The translations under genes and the position numbers were made by a program. From the NCBI RefSeq assembly GCF_900115265.1, contig NZ_FOVU01000002.1:62001-126000 (forward strand): DNA of 64,000 bases. Reading direction: 5' to 3'. Shown here piece after piece: positions 51,607 to 59,368 of the stretch. Under the pieces are notes generated by a model. That model was given only the letters and a program-made list of their open reading frames with translations. It was not told where the DNA came from and did not search any database. Position 1 is the stretch's first letter, and each line of letters begins with the position of its first letter. The stretch comes from Bradyrhizobium sp. Ghvi (lineage in GTDB: Bacteria > Pseudomonadota > Alphaproteobacteria > Rhizobiales > Xanthobacteraceae).

Positions 51607-52293
51607 TCAGCTTTCCGGGGTTGGCACCGTCGCCGACTCGCTCAGTGGCGCCCCTCCAACGGAAACGGGCCCGATCGCTTTCGACTGCCGATCCATCATC
51701 CGCTTACGCAACGCTGCGGGCAATCCGTAACGCGCATGGGCTTTCCGGATGGAGGACGTGACGTCCGACATCATTGTACTTTGGAGCGTATCGATCTTGG
51801 CGATCAGCGTCGAAAGCTGCGGCGATATCTTCTTCACGTCGACCCGTTCGTCCGTGATGCTCTGTCGAAGGGATATGAGGACGTTTGAATCCTGCTGCCG
51901 CAGAGCCGTGTTTTGCTGCAACGAGGTATTGATCTCTTGCAGCGCGGCGACCTGCTGCTGCTGGGCCGACTGGAGTTCTTTCAGGGCTGCGATGATCGGA
52001 TCCGGTTTGGGTGCGGACTCTTCCTGGCGCGGAAGCAGCGCAGCCAGACTGCCGATGTTGGGCGATGGAAGGTCAAACGGCGACGTGTAGATGGCCGCCG
52101 CGCCGTTGATGGCCAAGGCACATACCGAAAATACCAGGATCGATTTTCTGCTGGACTGCCTGCCGGGTGTTCGAGCTTCCGCGGCTTCGGGCTCGCACTG
52201 GGGCTCGGATGCTGCAGCCGCAAGTGCTGCGGCATCGAGGTGCTCGGCAAAGCAAAGCGTGTCGGACGTCGTGGTCATCTGCATTGACCTCAT
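51607..52293 (-). CDS. Single-pass membrane protein with coiled coil
   Basis: 228 residues. A transmembrane helix (about residues 50-68, ILVFSVCALAINGAAAIY) separates a short Ala/Glu-rich N-terminus from a coiled-coil region (residues 100-190) rich in Gln and Leu. No family recognised. Starts at 52284 or 52278 are also possible, the latter with a better-spaced GAGGT. Confidence 0.65.
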   Translation of the reverse strand: MRSMQMTTTSDTLCFAEHLDAAALAAAASEPQCEPEAAEARTPGRQSSRKSILVFSVCALAINGAAAIYTSPFDLPSPNIGSLAALLPRQEESAPKPDPIIAALKELQSAQQQQVAALQEINTSLQQNTALRQQDSNVLISLRQSITDERVDVKKISPQLSTLIAKIDTLQSTMMSDVTSSIRKAHARYGLPAALRKRMMDRQSKAIGPVSVGGAPLSESATVPTPES

Positions 52294-52573
52294 GAGCGAG
52301 CAAAAGGAGGCCGTCGCCGGAACGTCCTTGCGACGCCTCCTTTACGCAGCACTCACTTACACAACTGCCTAAAATTGTGAGCATTTCGGATTAATTCCAC
52401 GTTAGCGACGTGCGCGCCCGAACTATCCGGTCACTCCGGCCGATTACGGGGCCGAACGATGACGCCCCGAGGCACGGCCGTGCATCTGTCCCCTGTTCCA
52501 CGACGGCTGTGCGAAAAAGCCACGAGACAGCCCGCGAGAAAGGTGTAGGATTCGCCCAAACAGGAGGAACGGC

Positions 52574-52744
52574 ATGTTTGAAATCACCGGTTTCGACACG
52601 GCAGGCGTCGTCAACCTCAAGCGGGAGTCGCTCGCCGCCGCCCTCAAGAAGGCCAGGGAGCTGATCCAGGACGGATGCCGGGACGTTCAGATCGTCGATC
52701 CCAATGGCCGGGTCTACACCTCCTTCGAGGAGCAGGCCGCCTGA
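52574..52744 (+). CDS. Small hypothetical protein
   Basis: 56 residues with a strong AGGAGGAAC ribosome site 7 bp upstream. A helix (LKRESLAAALKKARELIQDG) is followed by a strand and turn (VQIVDPNGRVYTSFEE). The layout resembles small rhizobial proteins of unknown function. A real gene by its ribosome site and composition. Confidence 0.65.
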   Translation: MFEITGFDTAGVVNLKRESLAAALKKARELIQDGCRDVQIVDPNGRVYTSFEEQAA

Positions 52745-52798
52745 CGCCGCACCTCCCCCATCGCACGCACGTTGAGCCACCAGCAATCGGACGCTAGG

Positions 52799-53062
52799 AT
52801 GAGCCTTTTCACGGAGGCTCATTTGAAGCAGGTCATTTTCATTGCAGCCATCGCGCTGCTCGCAACCGCGGCTGCACGATCCCAGGCTCTCGTCGATCCC
52901 AGCAAGGTTGCACCCGAATACCGCGAGGCTGCGGAGAAGCGGCGCGCCGAGCAGATCCGTCAGCGCGAATGCGCGCTCAGGGCGGATCTGGCGAAGGTGT
53001 TGCCGCGAGACCGGACCGACTTTCTCAATCACTGCCTGGATGCGATTGCAGCGAAACAATAG
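52799..53062 (+). CDS. Small exported protein
   Basis: 87 residues from ATG 52799. An N-terminal signal peptide (VIFIAAIALLATAAARSQA) is followed by a charged helical mature part with two cysteines (RQRECALRADL and LNHCLDA). No family recognised. Confidence 0.6.
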   Translation: MSLFTEAHLKQVIFIAAIALLATAAARSQALVDPSKVAPEYREAAEKRRAEQIRQRECALRADLAKVLPRDRTDFLNHCLDAIAAKQ

Positions 53063-53181
53063 CAGTCTGCGTCTCGTTGCCGAGAAGCGTGCGGTCCGGC
53101 TCGCAGCCGACCTTCAGGCTTTCTTCAGACATTGGGCCCACCGTGGCAGCCGATTTCCGGTCATGATCATTTGTTGGCGCG

Positions 53182-53472
53182 ATGAACTCCGTCCAGATCC
53201 AGTGCACGCGCTGCAAGACGATCTTTCGCGATCGCGCGGGACGGTTGCAGGACGGCTATTCGAGGCAATGCCCCTGTTGCGAGGTGGTGCTGTTCTTCGC
53301 AGACGACGCGCAGCATCCGTTCATCAAGCGCGCGATGCGAAGCGCGCGGCAAGTCCGGAAAGAGCTGCGCGAGCTTGAGGCGGCCAGGCTTGCTGCTCCG
53401 CAGGAAGAGCGTGCTGCGCCGAGGTCACGGTCGTCGATTAGTCGGGCGCGAGTCCAGGGCCGAACCGAGTAG
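53182..53472 (+). CDS. Small zinc-finger-like protein
   Basis: 96 residues. Two cysteine pairs (QCTRCKTIF near residue 8 and CPCCEVVLFF near residue 30) suggest a zinc ribbon. The C-terminal half is a charged helix rich in Arg, Ala and Glu. Function unknown. Confidence 0.6.
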   Translation: MNSVQIQCTRCKTIFRDRAGRLQDGYSRQCPCCEVVLFFADDAQHPFIKRAMRSARQVRKELRELEAARLAAPQEERAAPRSRSSISRARVQGRTE

Positions 53473-53685
53473 CGCTGCGCCTCTCAGGTCGCCTCGTCCA
53501 GATTCCAGCGTCGGACTGCGCGCGGATGGAAATCGGAAAATACATCCGCAAGGTTTCGGCGGCCTTGGAAAGGCTGCCGAGCTCGGCGGTTTTGCAAAAG
53601 AGACTTACGATTTTTCACCTTTATTTCCGATTTCTGCAAGGCAAAATGGTTCAAACAACAAGATGCAGGCGAGGAAATCCGGAAA

Positions 53686-53880
53686 ATGTCGAGTCCGATC
53701 AAGCACATCGTGATGTGGCGGCTACGCGGAGAGACAGCCGCGGAGCGCTCCGCGGCCAGGACCAAGGTCAAGACCCTGTTGGAGGGCCTGAAAGGCCGGA
53801 TCGATGGCAGGGAGGAGCTCGGCGACTTGCGGATCGGACGTTTCCAGGTCGATTATCCCGTCAAAGAGACCGGCGCATGA
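53686..53880 (+). pseudogene. Dabb (stress-responsive A/B barrel) protein with internal deletion
   Basis: 64 residues with a good GAGGAAA site upstream. The start (IKHIVMWRLRGETAAERSAA) is the first strand and helix of a Dabb domain, and the end (LRIGRFQVDYPVKET) matches the last strand of the same type of domain, but the usual 35-40 middle residues are missing. The frame is intact, so a short protein could still be made. The stop overlaps the next start (ATGA), a sign of operon coupling with maleylacetate reductase. Confidence 0.6.
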
Positions 53881-54956
53881 TCGGTTCATTCACCTTTGAA
53901 AATCTGCCGTGCCGCGTCGTGTTTGGCAGCGGGACGCTTGCGGCGGCCAAAGCGGAGGTCGAACGGCTCGGCGGCAAGCGCGCACTGGTGCTGACGACTC
54001 CGCAGCAGGAAGCGCAAGGCAGAGCGCTGGGCACCGCGCTCGGCCCGCTCTATGCCGGCCTCTTCGCCGGCGCCACCATGCACACGCCGGTCGACGTGAC
54101 CGAGCGCGCGATCACGGCGATGAAGGCCTGCGAAGCCGATTGCGTGGTCGCGCTCGGTGGCGGCTCGACGACCGGATTGGGCAAGGCGCTGGCCTTGCGC
54201 ACCGGAATCAACCAGCTCTGCATTCCCACCACCTATGCCGGCTCGGAGATGACCCCGATCCTCGGCCAGACCGAGAACGGGCTGAAGACCACCGTGCGCG
54301 ATGTGGCCGTGCTGCCGGAGACGGTGATCTACGACGTCGACCTGACGATGACGCTGCCGGTCGGCCTCACCGCGACGTCAGGGATCAACGCCATCGCGCA
54401 TGCCGTCGAAGCGCTTTATGCGCGCGACACCAACCCTGTCACGTCGCTCATGGCCGAGGAAGGCATTCGCGCGTTGGCGCATGCCCTGCCCGCCATTGCT
54501 GTCAAGCCTGACGATCGCACCGCCCGCAGCGATGCCCTCTACGGCGCCTGGCTGTGCGGCGTGTGTCTTGGCACTGTCGGCACGGCGTTGCATCACAAGC
54601 TCTGCCACACCCTCGGCGGCACGTTCGATCTGCCGCATGCGGAGACGCACACGATCGTGTTGCCGCATGCGCTGGCCTATAACGCGCCCGCGGTCCCCGA
54701 GGCGATGATGCGGATCGCGCGCGCGATCGGTGCGACCGATGCGTCGCAGGGGCTGTTCGATCTGGCCAAGCAACTGGGCGCCAAGCTCGCGCTGCGCGAC
54801 ATCGGCATGCCCGAAAGCGGCATCGACAAGGCGGCTGACCTCGCCGTCACCAACGCATATTGGAATCCGCGCCCGCTCGAGCGGGGCGCCATCCGGGACC
54901 TCATCGCGCGCGCCTGGGCCGGCGAACCGCCTGTCGCAACCACAGCGGTGGCCTGA
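53877..54956 (+). CDS. Maleylacetate reductase (iron-containing alcohol dehydrogenase family)
   Basis: 359 residues. Reduces maleylacetate to 3-oxoadipate in hydroxyquinol, resorcinol and chlorocatechol degradation. It has the NAD-binding ALGGGSTTGLGKALAL near residue 94, YAGSEMTPILG near residue 120, and the C-terminal metal-binding HHKLCHTLGGTFDLPHAETH near residue 245. Coupled to the upstream Dabb remnant. No dioxygenase of the pathway is nearby. Confidence 0.88.
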   Translation: MIGSFTFENLPCRVVFGSGTLAAAKAEVERLGGKRALVLTTPQQEAQGRALGTALGPLYAGLFAGATMHTPVDVTERAITAMKACEADCVVALGGGSTTGLGKALALRTGINQLCIPTTYAGSEMTPILGQTENGLKTTVRDVAVLPETVIYDVDLTMTLPVGLTATSGINAIAHAVEALYARDTNPVTSLMAEEGIRALAHALPAIAVKPDDRTARSDALYGAWLCGVCLGTVGTALHHKLCHTLGGTFDLPHAETHTIVLPHALAYNAPAVPEAMMRIARAIGATDASQGLFDLAKQLGAKLALRDIGMPESGIDKAADLAVTNAYWNPRPLERGAIRDLIARAWAGEPPVATTAVA

Positions 54957-54961
54957 TCGAG

Positions 54962-55117
54962 ATGAAACGCACTCTCATCCAGTCAGCCACCATCATCACC
55001 ATGGACGATCGCATCGGCGACGTCAGGGATGGCGACGTGCTGGTGGAGAACGGGCGAATTCCGAGGTGCGTCCGGGCATCGAGCTTGGCAGCGGCGCGGC
55101 GGAAGCCGAGATTATGA
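54962..55117 (+). pseudogene. Amidohydrolase N-terminal fragment
   Basis: Starts as an amidohydrolase of the chlorohydrolase/deaminase type (TLIQSATIITMDD, then DGDVLVENGRI), but similarity stops at about 55058. The remaining residues (PRCVRASSLAAARRK) are unrelated and a stop follows at 55117. The metal-binding His-x-His and all later motifs are missing. It is 5 bp after maleylacetate reductase, so an intact operon member probably once existed. Confidence 0.6.
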
Positions 55118-55121
55118 CACC

Positions 55122-55408
55122 ATGCTGTTCGCCATCCATGCCATCGACCGCGCCGGCGCCCTGCCGACGCGGCTTGCCAATTACGATGCCCACAAGGCCT
55201 TCCTCAGCGACACCTCGCGGTTCGGCGTGAAGATCGTGATGTCGGGACCACTGGTCGCAGTCGACGGCGCCACGATGATCGCAGTCTGTTCCTGATCGAA
55301 GCACCCGGCCGAACCGAGATCGAAGCCTTCAACCGTGCCGATCCGTTCGCCGCAGCCGGCATCTGGGACAAAGTGACGATCACCGGTTTTCTGCGGCGGC
55401 AGGGCTGA
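55122..55408 (+). pseudogene. YciI-like protein, frameshifted
   Basis: The first frame reads MLFAIHAIDRAGALPTRLAN and continues through GVKIVMSGPLVAVDGATMI, then hits a stop near 55293. The other frame continues with SLFLIEAPGRTEIEAFNRAD and AAAGIWDKVTITGFLRRQG to 55408. Joining the two at about 55278 restores a normal YciI-domain protein of about 96 residues, so one base has been lost there. YciI proteins are small enzymes often found in degradation operons. Confidence 0.7.
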
Positions 55409-55499
55409 ACAACAGTGCGTCCTGTTCGGTTGTCCACTGACCAACGACCGGCCGATTGACGTCCGGTTGATCACCAATAGCGGCCAAAACGCGGACCTT

Positions 55500-56885
55500 T
55501 TACTGGTCAACCATCGAGGAGGATGAAGCCTTTTCCGCGGTGCTCTGAGCTTCCATCCACTTCGCCGTCCGCTCAACAACCTGCTCGCCGAATGGACCGA
55601 CAAACTCGTTCGCGACGCCATCATCGAACGACTGGTGCGCAACAAATCCGTGGTCCAGTTTTGCAACCACCTGCCAACTTGCCCTGCCTGGATGCTGCGC
55701 ATTGACGATCGCCGCGAGATACTCGTGGTCGAATTGAGTTGTTCGGATATCAAATTCTCCAATCATCGCTAACACTGGAACGTTTAGAGAGGCCCAGTTC
55801 CGCGCGACGTTCTCGTCGTTCAGCTCCCGAAAGTATTGCAGTGACCGATCATCGGCGAGGTGATCAAAGTCTTGGGGAAATACCTTCTTTGCCACCGGCG
55901 TGAGTTCGGGATGTTTGGCGATAGCCTCCGGAGCCGAGAGCTTCTCTATCAATACGTAGTGGAGAAGGCTGGCGTATTGGCGTTGCTCGTCTTCGAGCTT
56001 CGCAAGGTCGGGATGGGATCTGAGCCATACGTTTCGTCGTCTGTTTTCGATCAGATATTCCATGAACGGCCTTACAACCGTGCCATAAACCGCAATGCCT
56101 TTGACCGGCTCTTGCAGCGCGACCAGCGGGCCGAGCCAACCGCCTGCGCTGTGGCCGAAGATGAACACATTGTCCTTATCGACGAAGTCGTAAGACCTTA
56201 GCTTTCGCAAGGCGCTCGTGAACATAGCGACCTCTTCGCGAAAGCCAACGTCGCGGCACGGCTTCCCGATGCTGTCCCCAACGCCGCTCTTTTCGGTGCG
56301 CATGACGACAAACCCTGAACGGGTCAGCCGGTAAGCGAAGTCCCGGCTAAGATTCGGCGTTGTCTGGGGCCCTTCGATCGAGTAGCAGCCGATTCCCTGC
56401 ACGAAGAGAACCGCAGGCCGCTTGCTCCTTGCATCCGCCGGCATCGTAGTCAGGCTTCGCAAGGTCGCTTCGCCCGCCCGCACCGTGTCATACGTGACCT
56501 TGACGTCGCTAGGCTGCTCTCGGGGAGCCTCGCCCAGAGTCATCTCGATATCCATCTCTTTGATGCCACGCTGGACGTGGCAGATAATGCGGTCTCCCAG
56601 CTTGAAGGATCGAATCCTGGTGACGAACGTGCTGACGGAGTCGATCGGTGCGCCGTTGACCGAGACCAGAACATCACCCGGCTTCAATTCTGAGCGTGCA
56701 GCGCTGCTATCGGGATAAAGGCTTGCAACTCGCACGTGACGGCCAGGCGCCGGCTCCGCTGTGACACCCAGAAACGGATGCCGAGGTAACGTGTCCGAAG
56801 GTAGCGGTGCGTCGACGGCCGCTCGAACAGGGGACCAAACGGACAGGCAGACCAGTGCAAACAGCCAGGAGAGTGACTTCATCAT
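55500..56885 (-). CDS. Exported PDZ-alpha/beta hydrolase
   Basis: 461 residues. Signal peptide at the start (LSWLFALVCLSVWSPVRAA). A PDZ-like domain follows (residues about 38-115, with LKPGDVLVSVNGAPIDSV). The hydrolase domain has an oxyanion region VLFVQGIGCYS near residue 160 and the nucleophile elbow FGHSAGGWLG near residue 245; the likely acid and base lie in IGEFDIRTTQ and LDHGFVAH. Substrate unknown, probably an ester or peptide in the periplasm. All catalytic residues are visible. Confidence 0.8.
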   Translation of the reverse strand: MMKSLSWLFALVCLSVWSPVRAAVDAPLPSDTLPRHPFLGVTAEPAPGRHVRVASLYPDSSAARSELKPGDVLVSVNGAPIDSVSTFVTRIRSFKLGDRIICHVQRGIKEMDIEMTLGEAPREQPSDVKVTYDTVRAGEATLRSLTTMPADARSKRPAVLFVQGIGCYSIEGPQTTPNLSRDFAYRLTRSGFVVMRTEKSGVGDSIGKPCRDVGFREEVAMFTSALRKLRSYDFVDKDNVFIFGHSAGGWLGPLVALQEPVKGIAVYGTVVRPFMEYLIENRRRNVWLRSHPDLAKLEDEQRQYASLLHYVLIEKLSAPEAIAKHPELTPVAKKVFPQDFDHLADDRSLQYFRELNDENVARNWASLNVPVLAMIGEFDIRTTQFDHEYLAAIVNAQHPGRASWQVVAKLDHGFVAHQSFDDGVANEFVGPFGEQVVERTAKWMEAQSTAEKASSSSMVDQ

Positions 56886-57025
56886 TTCCGCGCCCCGGAC
56901 ATCGTCAAAACGAACGGATCATTGAAGGTCGCTGCGCGACAACAACCTACGATTGCGTTGTTTTCGAGACCACTTGCAAAAAAGAGAGCGGATGCGGCAG
57001 CCCTAACCGGGTTGTCCCCAACGCG

Positions 57026-57054
57026 AAAAACCCCAGCGCTGGCGGGCGCCGGGG
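57026..57054 (-). terminator. Rho-independent terminator after the Nudix gene
   Basis: On the minus strand, a GC-rich hairpin (CCCC.GCGC stem, one mismatch, 6-nt loop) is followed by TTTTT. It lies 118 bp after the Nudix stop. Confidence 0.75.
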
Positions 57055-57171
57055 CGTTTCAAAAAAATGAATTGGAAAGGCAATGACGTCGCTATAGCAG
57101 CGAACCCGGCGGCAGCTTGTGAACTGGTTCACACATCCCGAGGGTGACCGGACTATTTGTCACCCCGGACG

Positions 57172-57564
57172 CTACCGCCGCCGCGACTTCCGCGGAAACA
57201 GCCGATCGCGGATGTAGCGCGAGGTCGCGGTCAGGCGGATCCCGCGCGGCTTCTGCCAGGCGGCGCGGTCGATCTCCTTCTTGTCGCCGATCGCCAGACG
57301 TCCCTTGGCGCTCTTGGCGATGAAGATCGCGTCGCTCATCCTGCGGCCCGAACGCTTGTTCTTCGCCTTCACCTCTTTCCAGAGGCTGATCCGGCCGAGC
57401 TTCAACTTCGGCAGTTCTTCCTTGATTTCGCGCCGCAGGCAGGCCTTCTCGGTTTCGCGCGCACGCTTGCGGCCGCCGGGGAACATCCACAGCCCGTCCG
57501 ACCGTCGCCGGACCAACAGAACCTTGCCGCGCCTGGCGGCAACCAGCTTGGAAGACTTCGCCAT
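57172..57564 (-). CDS. Nudix hydrolase
   Basis: 130 residues. The Nudix box is intact: G, five residues, E, seven residues, then REIKEEL (residues about 31-52). It hydrolyses a nucleoside diphosphate linked to another moiety; the substrate is unknown. Very basic C-terminus. The start MAKSSK was chosen over an ATG 12 codons upstream because the extension is hydrophobic and not usual in the family. Confidence 0.85.
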   Translation of the reverse strand: MAKSSKLVAARRGKVLLVRRRSDGLWMFPGGRKRARETEKACLRREIKEELPKLKLGRISLWKEVKAKNKRSGRRMSDAIFIAKSAKGRLAIGDKKEIDRAAWQKPRGIRLTATSRYIRDRLFPRKSRRR

Positions 57565-57698
57565 TCCTGTCGCAAACCAACAAAAGAATCTGGATGCCAT
57601 CGTAACTTGTCTATTTCGTTAGACAAGTTCGCTGGCTGTTCAGGCCAATGCCACCCCCGGCAATTGTCCACATCTTGCGAAATGCGCGTGACGCGCGA

Positions 57699-58847
57699 TC
57701 AGGTCTCGTCGGCGATGGGCGGCTCGGCGGCCCGCTTCGACGCCGTCCCGATCCATGCAGCCGCCATCTCCCAGGCCACCGACAGGATGATCGGCCCGAT
57801 GAACAAGCCGACAATACCGTGGGCGAGCGTACCGCCAATCACGCCGACGAAGATCACGATCGTCGGCGTATTGAGACCGCGTCCCATCACCAGCGGCTTC
57901 AGCATGGTGTCGATGAAGCCGACGACGACGAAGAATACGGTGAGCACCAGCGCCGTGGTCACGTCCTTGGCGGTCCAGATCCAGATGATGACAGGCAGCA
58001 GCACGAGGAAGGCGCCGATCTGCACGATGGACAGCAGCAACACGATGAAGGCGAGCAGGCCGGCGCTCGGCACCGCCGCGAGCTTGAAGCCGACACCGGC
58101 GAGCAGTGCCTGCACAATGGCGACGCCGATCACGCCCTGCGCCACGGCGCGGATGGTGGCGCCGCCGAGCTCGAGGAAATGCTCGCTCTGCTCGGGCACG
58201 ATACGCGACAGGAAGCCGCGTCCGGCGGCAACCAGACGGGGTCCGTGGGGAAACAGGAAACCGGCCACGAACACCGAGACCAGGAACTGCAGCGTGCCGA
58301 GGCTGGCATCGCCGGCGAGCACCAGGAGCGGTCCCGCCAGCGGCTGGAGATACGGCGCGACCTCGCGGAGCACGGCGCGGATGTTGTTGTAGGCCTGGTC
58401 CCAGAGCTCGTAGAGGGTCGGCCCGATCAGGGGCCACGATTTGATCTGCTCCGGCGCCGACTGGAGCGCGAGATCACCGGTGCCGAGTTGGTGCGCAAGC
58501 TCCCTCACCCCATCCACGGCACTGAGGCCGAGCCAAGTGGCCGGGCCGAGGACGATGGCGAGCGTGATCAGGGTCAGGATCGCAGCCGCGGTCTTGGGCC
58601 GCCCGCCCAGTATTTTGGCAACCCAGCTGAACGCTGGATAGAACGCCACCGCGAGCACGAAGCTCCAGGCCAGGATCGGCACGAACGGCCGGATGATCAG
58701 GAAGGTCCAGATGATCAGCAGCGCCAGCAGGCCAAGCCGGATCACCAGCTGAATGACATCCTCGCCCGTCAGGAGCTGACGCAGACTTTTCACAGGCAGG
58801 GCTTTCCTTGCGGCATCAACGCGGGTTCCCGGCGCTTGCGCGGGCAT
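57699..58847 (-). CDS. AI-2E family transporter (PerM-like)
   Basis: 382 residues with about eight hydrophobic helices. It shows the family's paired N-terminal helices (LGLLALLIIWTFLIIRPFVP), the middle cytosolic region, and the C-terminal GVIGGTLAHGIVGLFIGPII. Members export small molecules; some are sodium/proton antiporters. Substrate unknown. Confidence 0.85.
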   Translation of the reverse strand: MPAQAPGTRVDAARKALPVKSLRQLLTGEDVIQLVIRLGLLALLIIWTFLIIRPFVPILAWSFVLAVAFYPAFSWVAKILGGRPKTAAAILTLITLAIVLGPATWLGLSAVDGVRELAHQLGTGDLALQSAPEQIKSWPLIGPTLYELWDQAYNNIRAVLREVAPYLQPLAGPLLVLAGDASLGTLQFLVSVFVAGFLFPHGPRLVAAGRGFLSRIVPEQSEHFLELGGATIRAVAQGVIGVAIVQALLAGVGFKLAAVPSAGLLAFIVLLLSIVQIGAFLVLLPVIIWIWTAKDVTTALVLTVFFVVVGFIDTMLKPLVMGRGLNTPTIVIFVGVIGGTLAHGIVGLFIGPIILSVAWEMAAAWIGTASKRAAEPPIADET

Positions 58848-59068
58848 GCGTTATTGCCAGCCCCGCGCCGGCCGTCAAGACGAGCGGGTCCGGGCGCCGC
58901 TGTCCCGTCCGGCCCGGCAGCCCTCCTGGATCCAGAAAATACGCCAGGATTGGCGCCGCGCGCCAGTTTTCCTAACAGCGATTAACCGGATTTCCTCTGA
59001 CCGGTTTACGCCGATGCAAAGGCTCGCACCTACGCTTCCTTCAGCGCATCCAAGAACACCGAAGTGCA

Positions 59069-59296
59069 ATGGCCAACAGTATCTGGACGACCGAAGAATT
59101 CACCTGCTCGGGTTGCAGCATGAGCTACACCGCAACCCGGGAGGAGCACGCCGAGCCGCATGCCGGCAGCTTCAAATGCAGGATCTGCAGCGGCGTGGTG
59201 CACAGCTGGTCCGGCAAGCATCATTTCTTCGACTGGCAAGCGGTGAAGACCAAGCCGCCGGTGTTCGGCAGGCGCTGGGCCGGCGTGCAGTATTAG
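59069..59296 (+). CDS. Small zinc-ribbon protein
   Basis: 75 residues with CSGCSMSY near residue 13 and CRICSGVVHSW near residue 37, a four-cysteine zinc site, and an aromatic C-terminus. Unknown function; similar small proteins are common in Bradyrhizobium. Confidence 0.65.
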   Translation: MANSIWTTEEFTCSGCSMSYTATREEHAEPHAGSFKCRICSGVVHSWSGKHHFFDWQAVKTKPPVFGRRWAGVQY

Positions 59297-59368
59297 GCAG
59301 CTGCGCGAGCGGCTTCTGCTAGGCTACGGTGCGGGCTGGATTCCCCCCGCAACCGAAGCCGGCACGCA

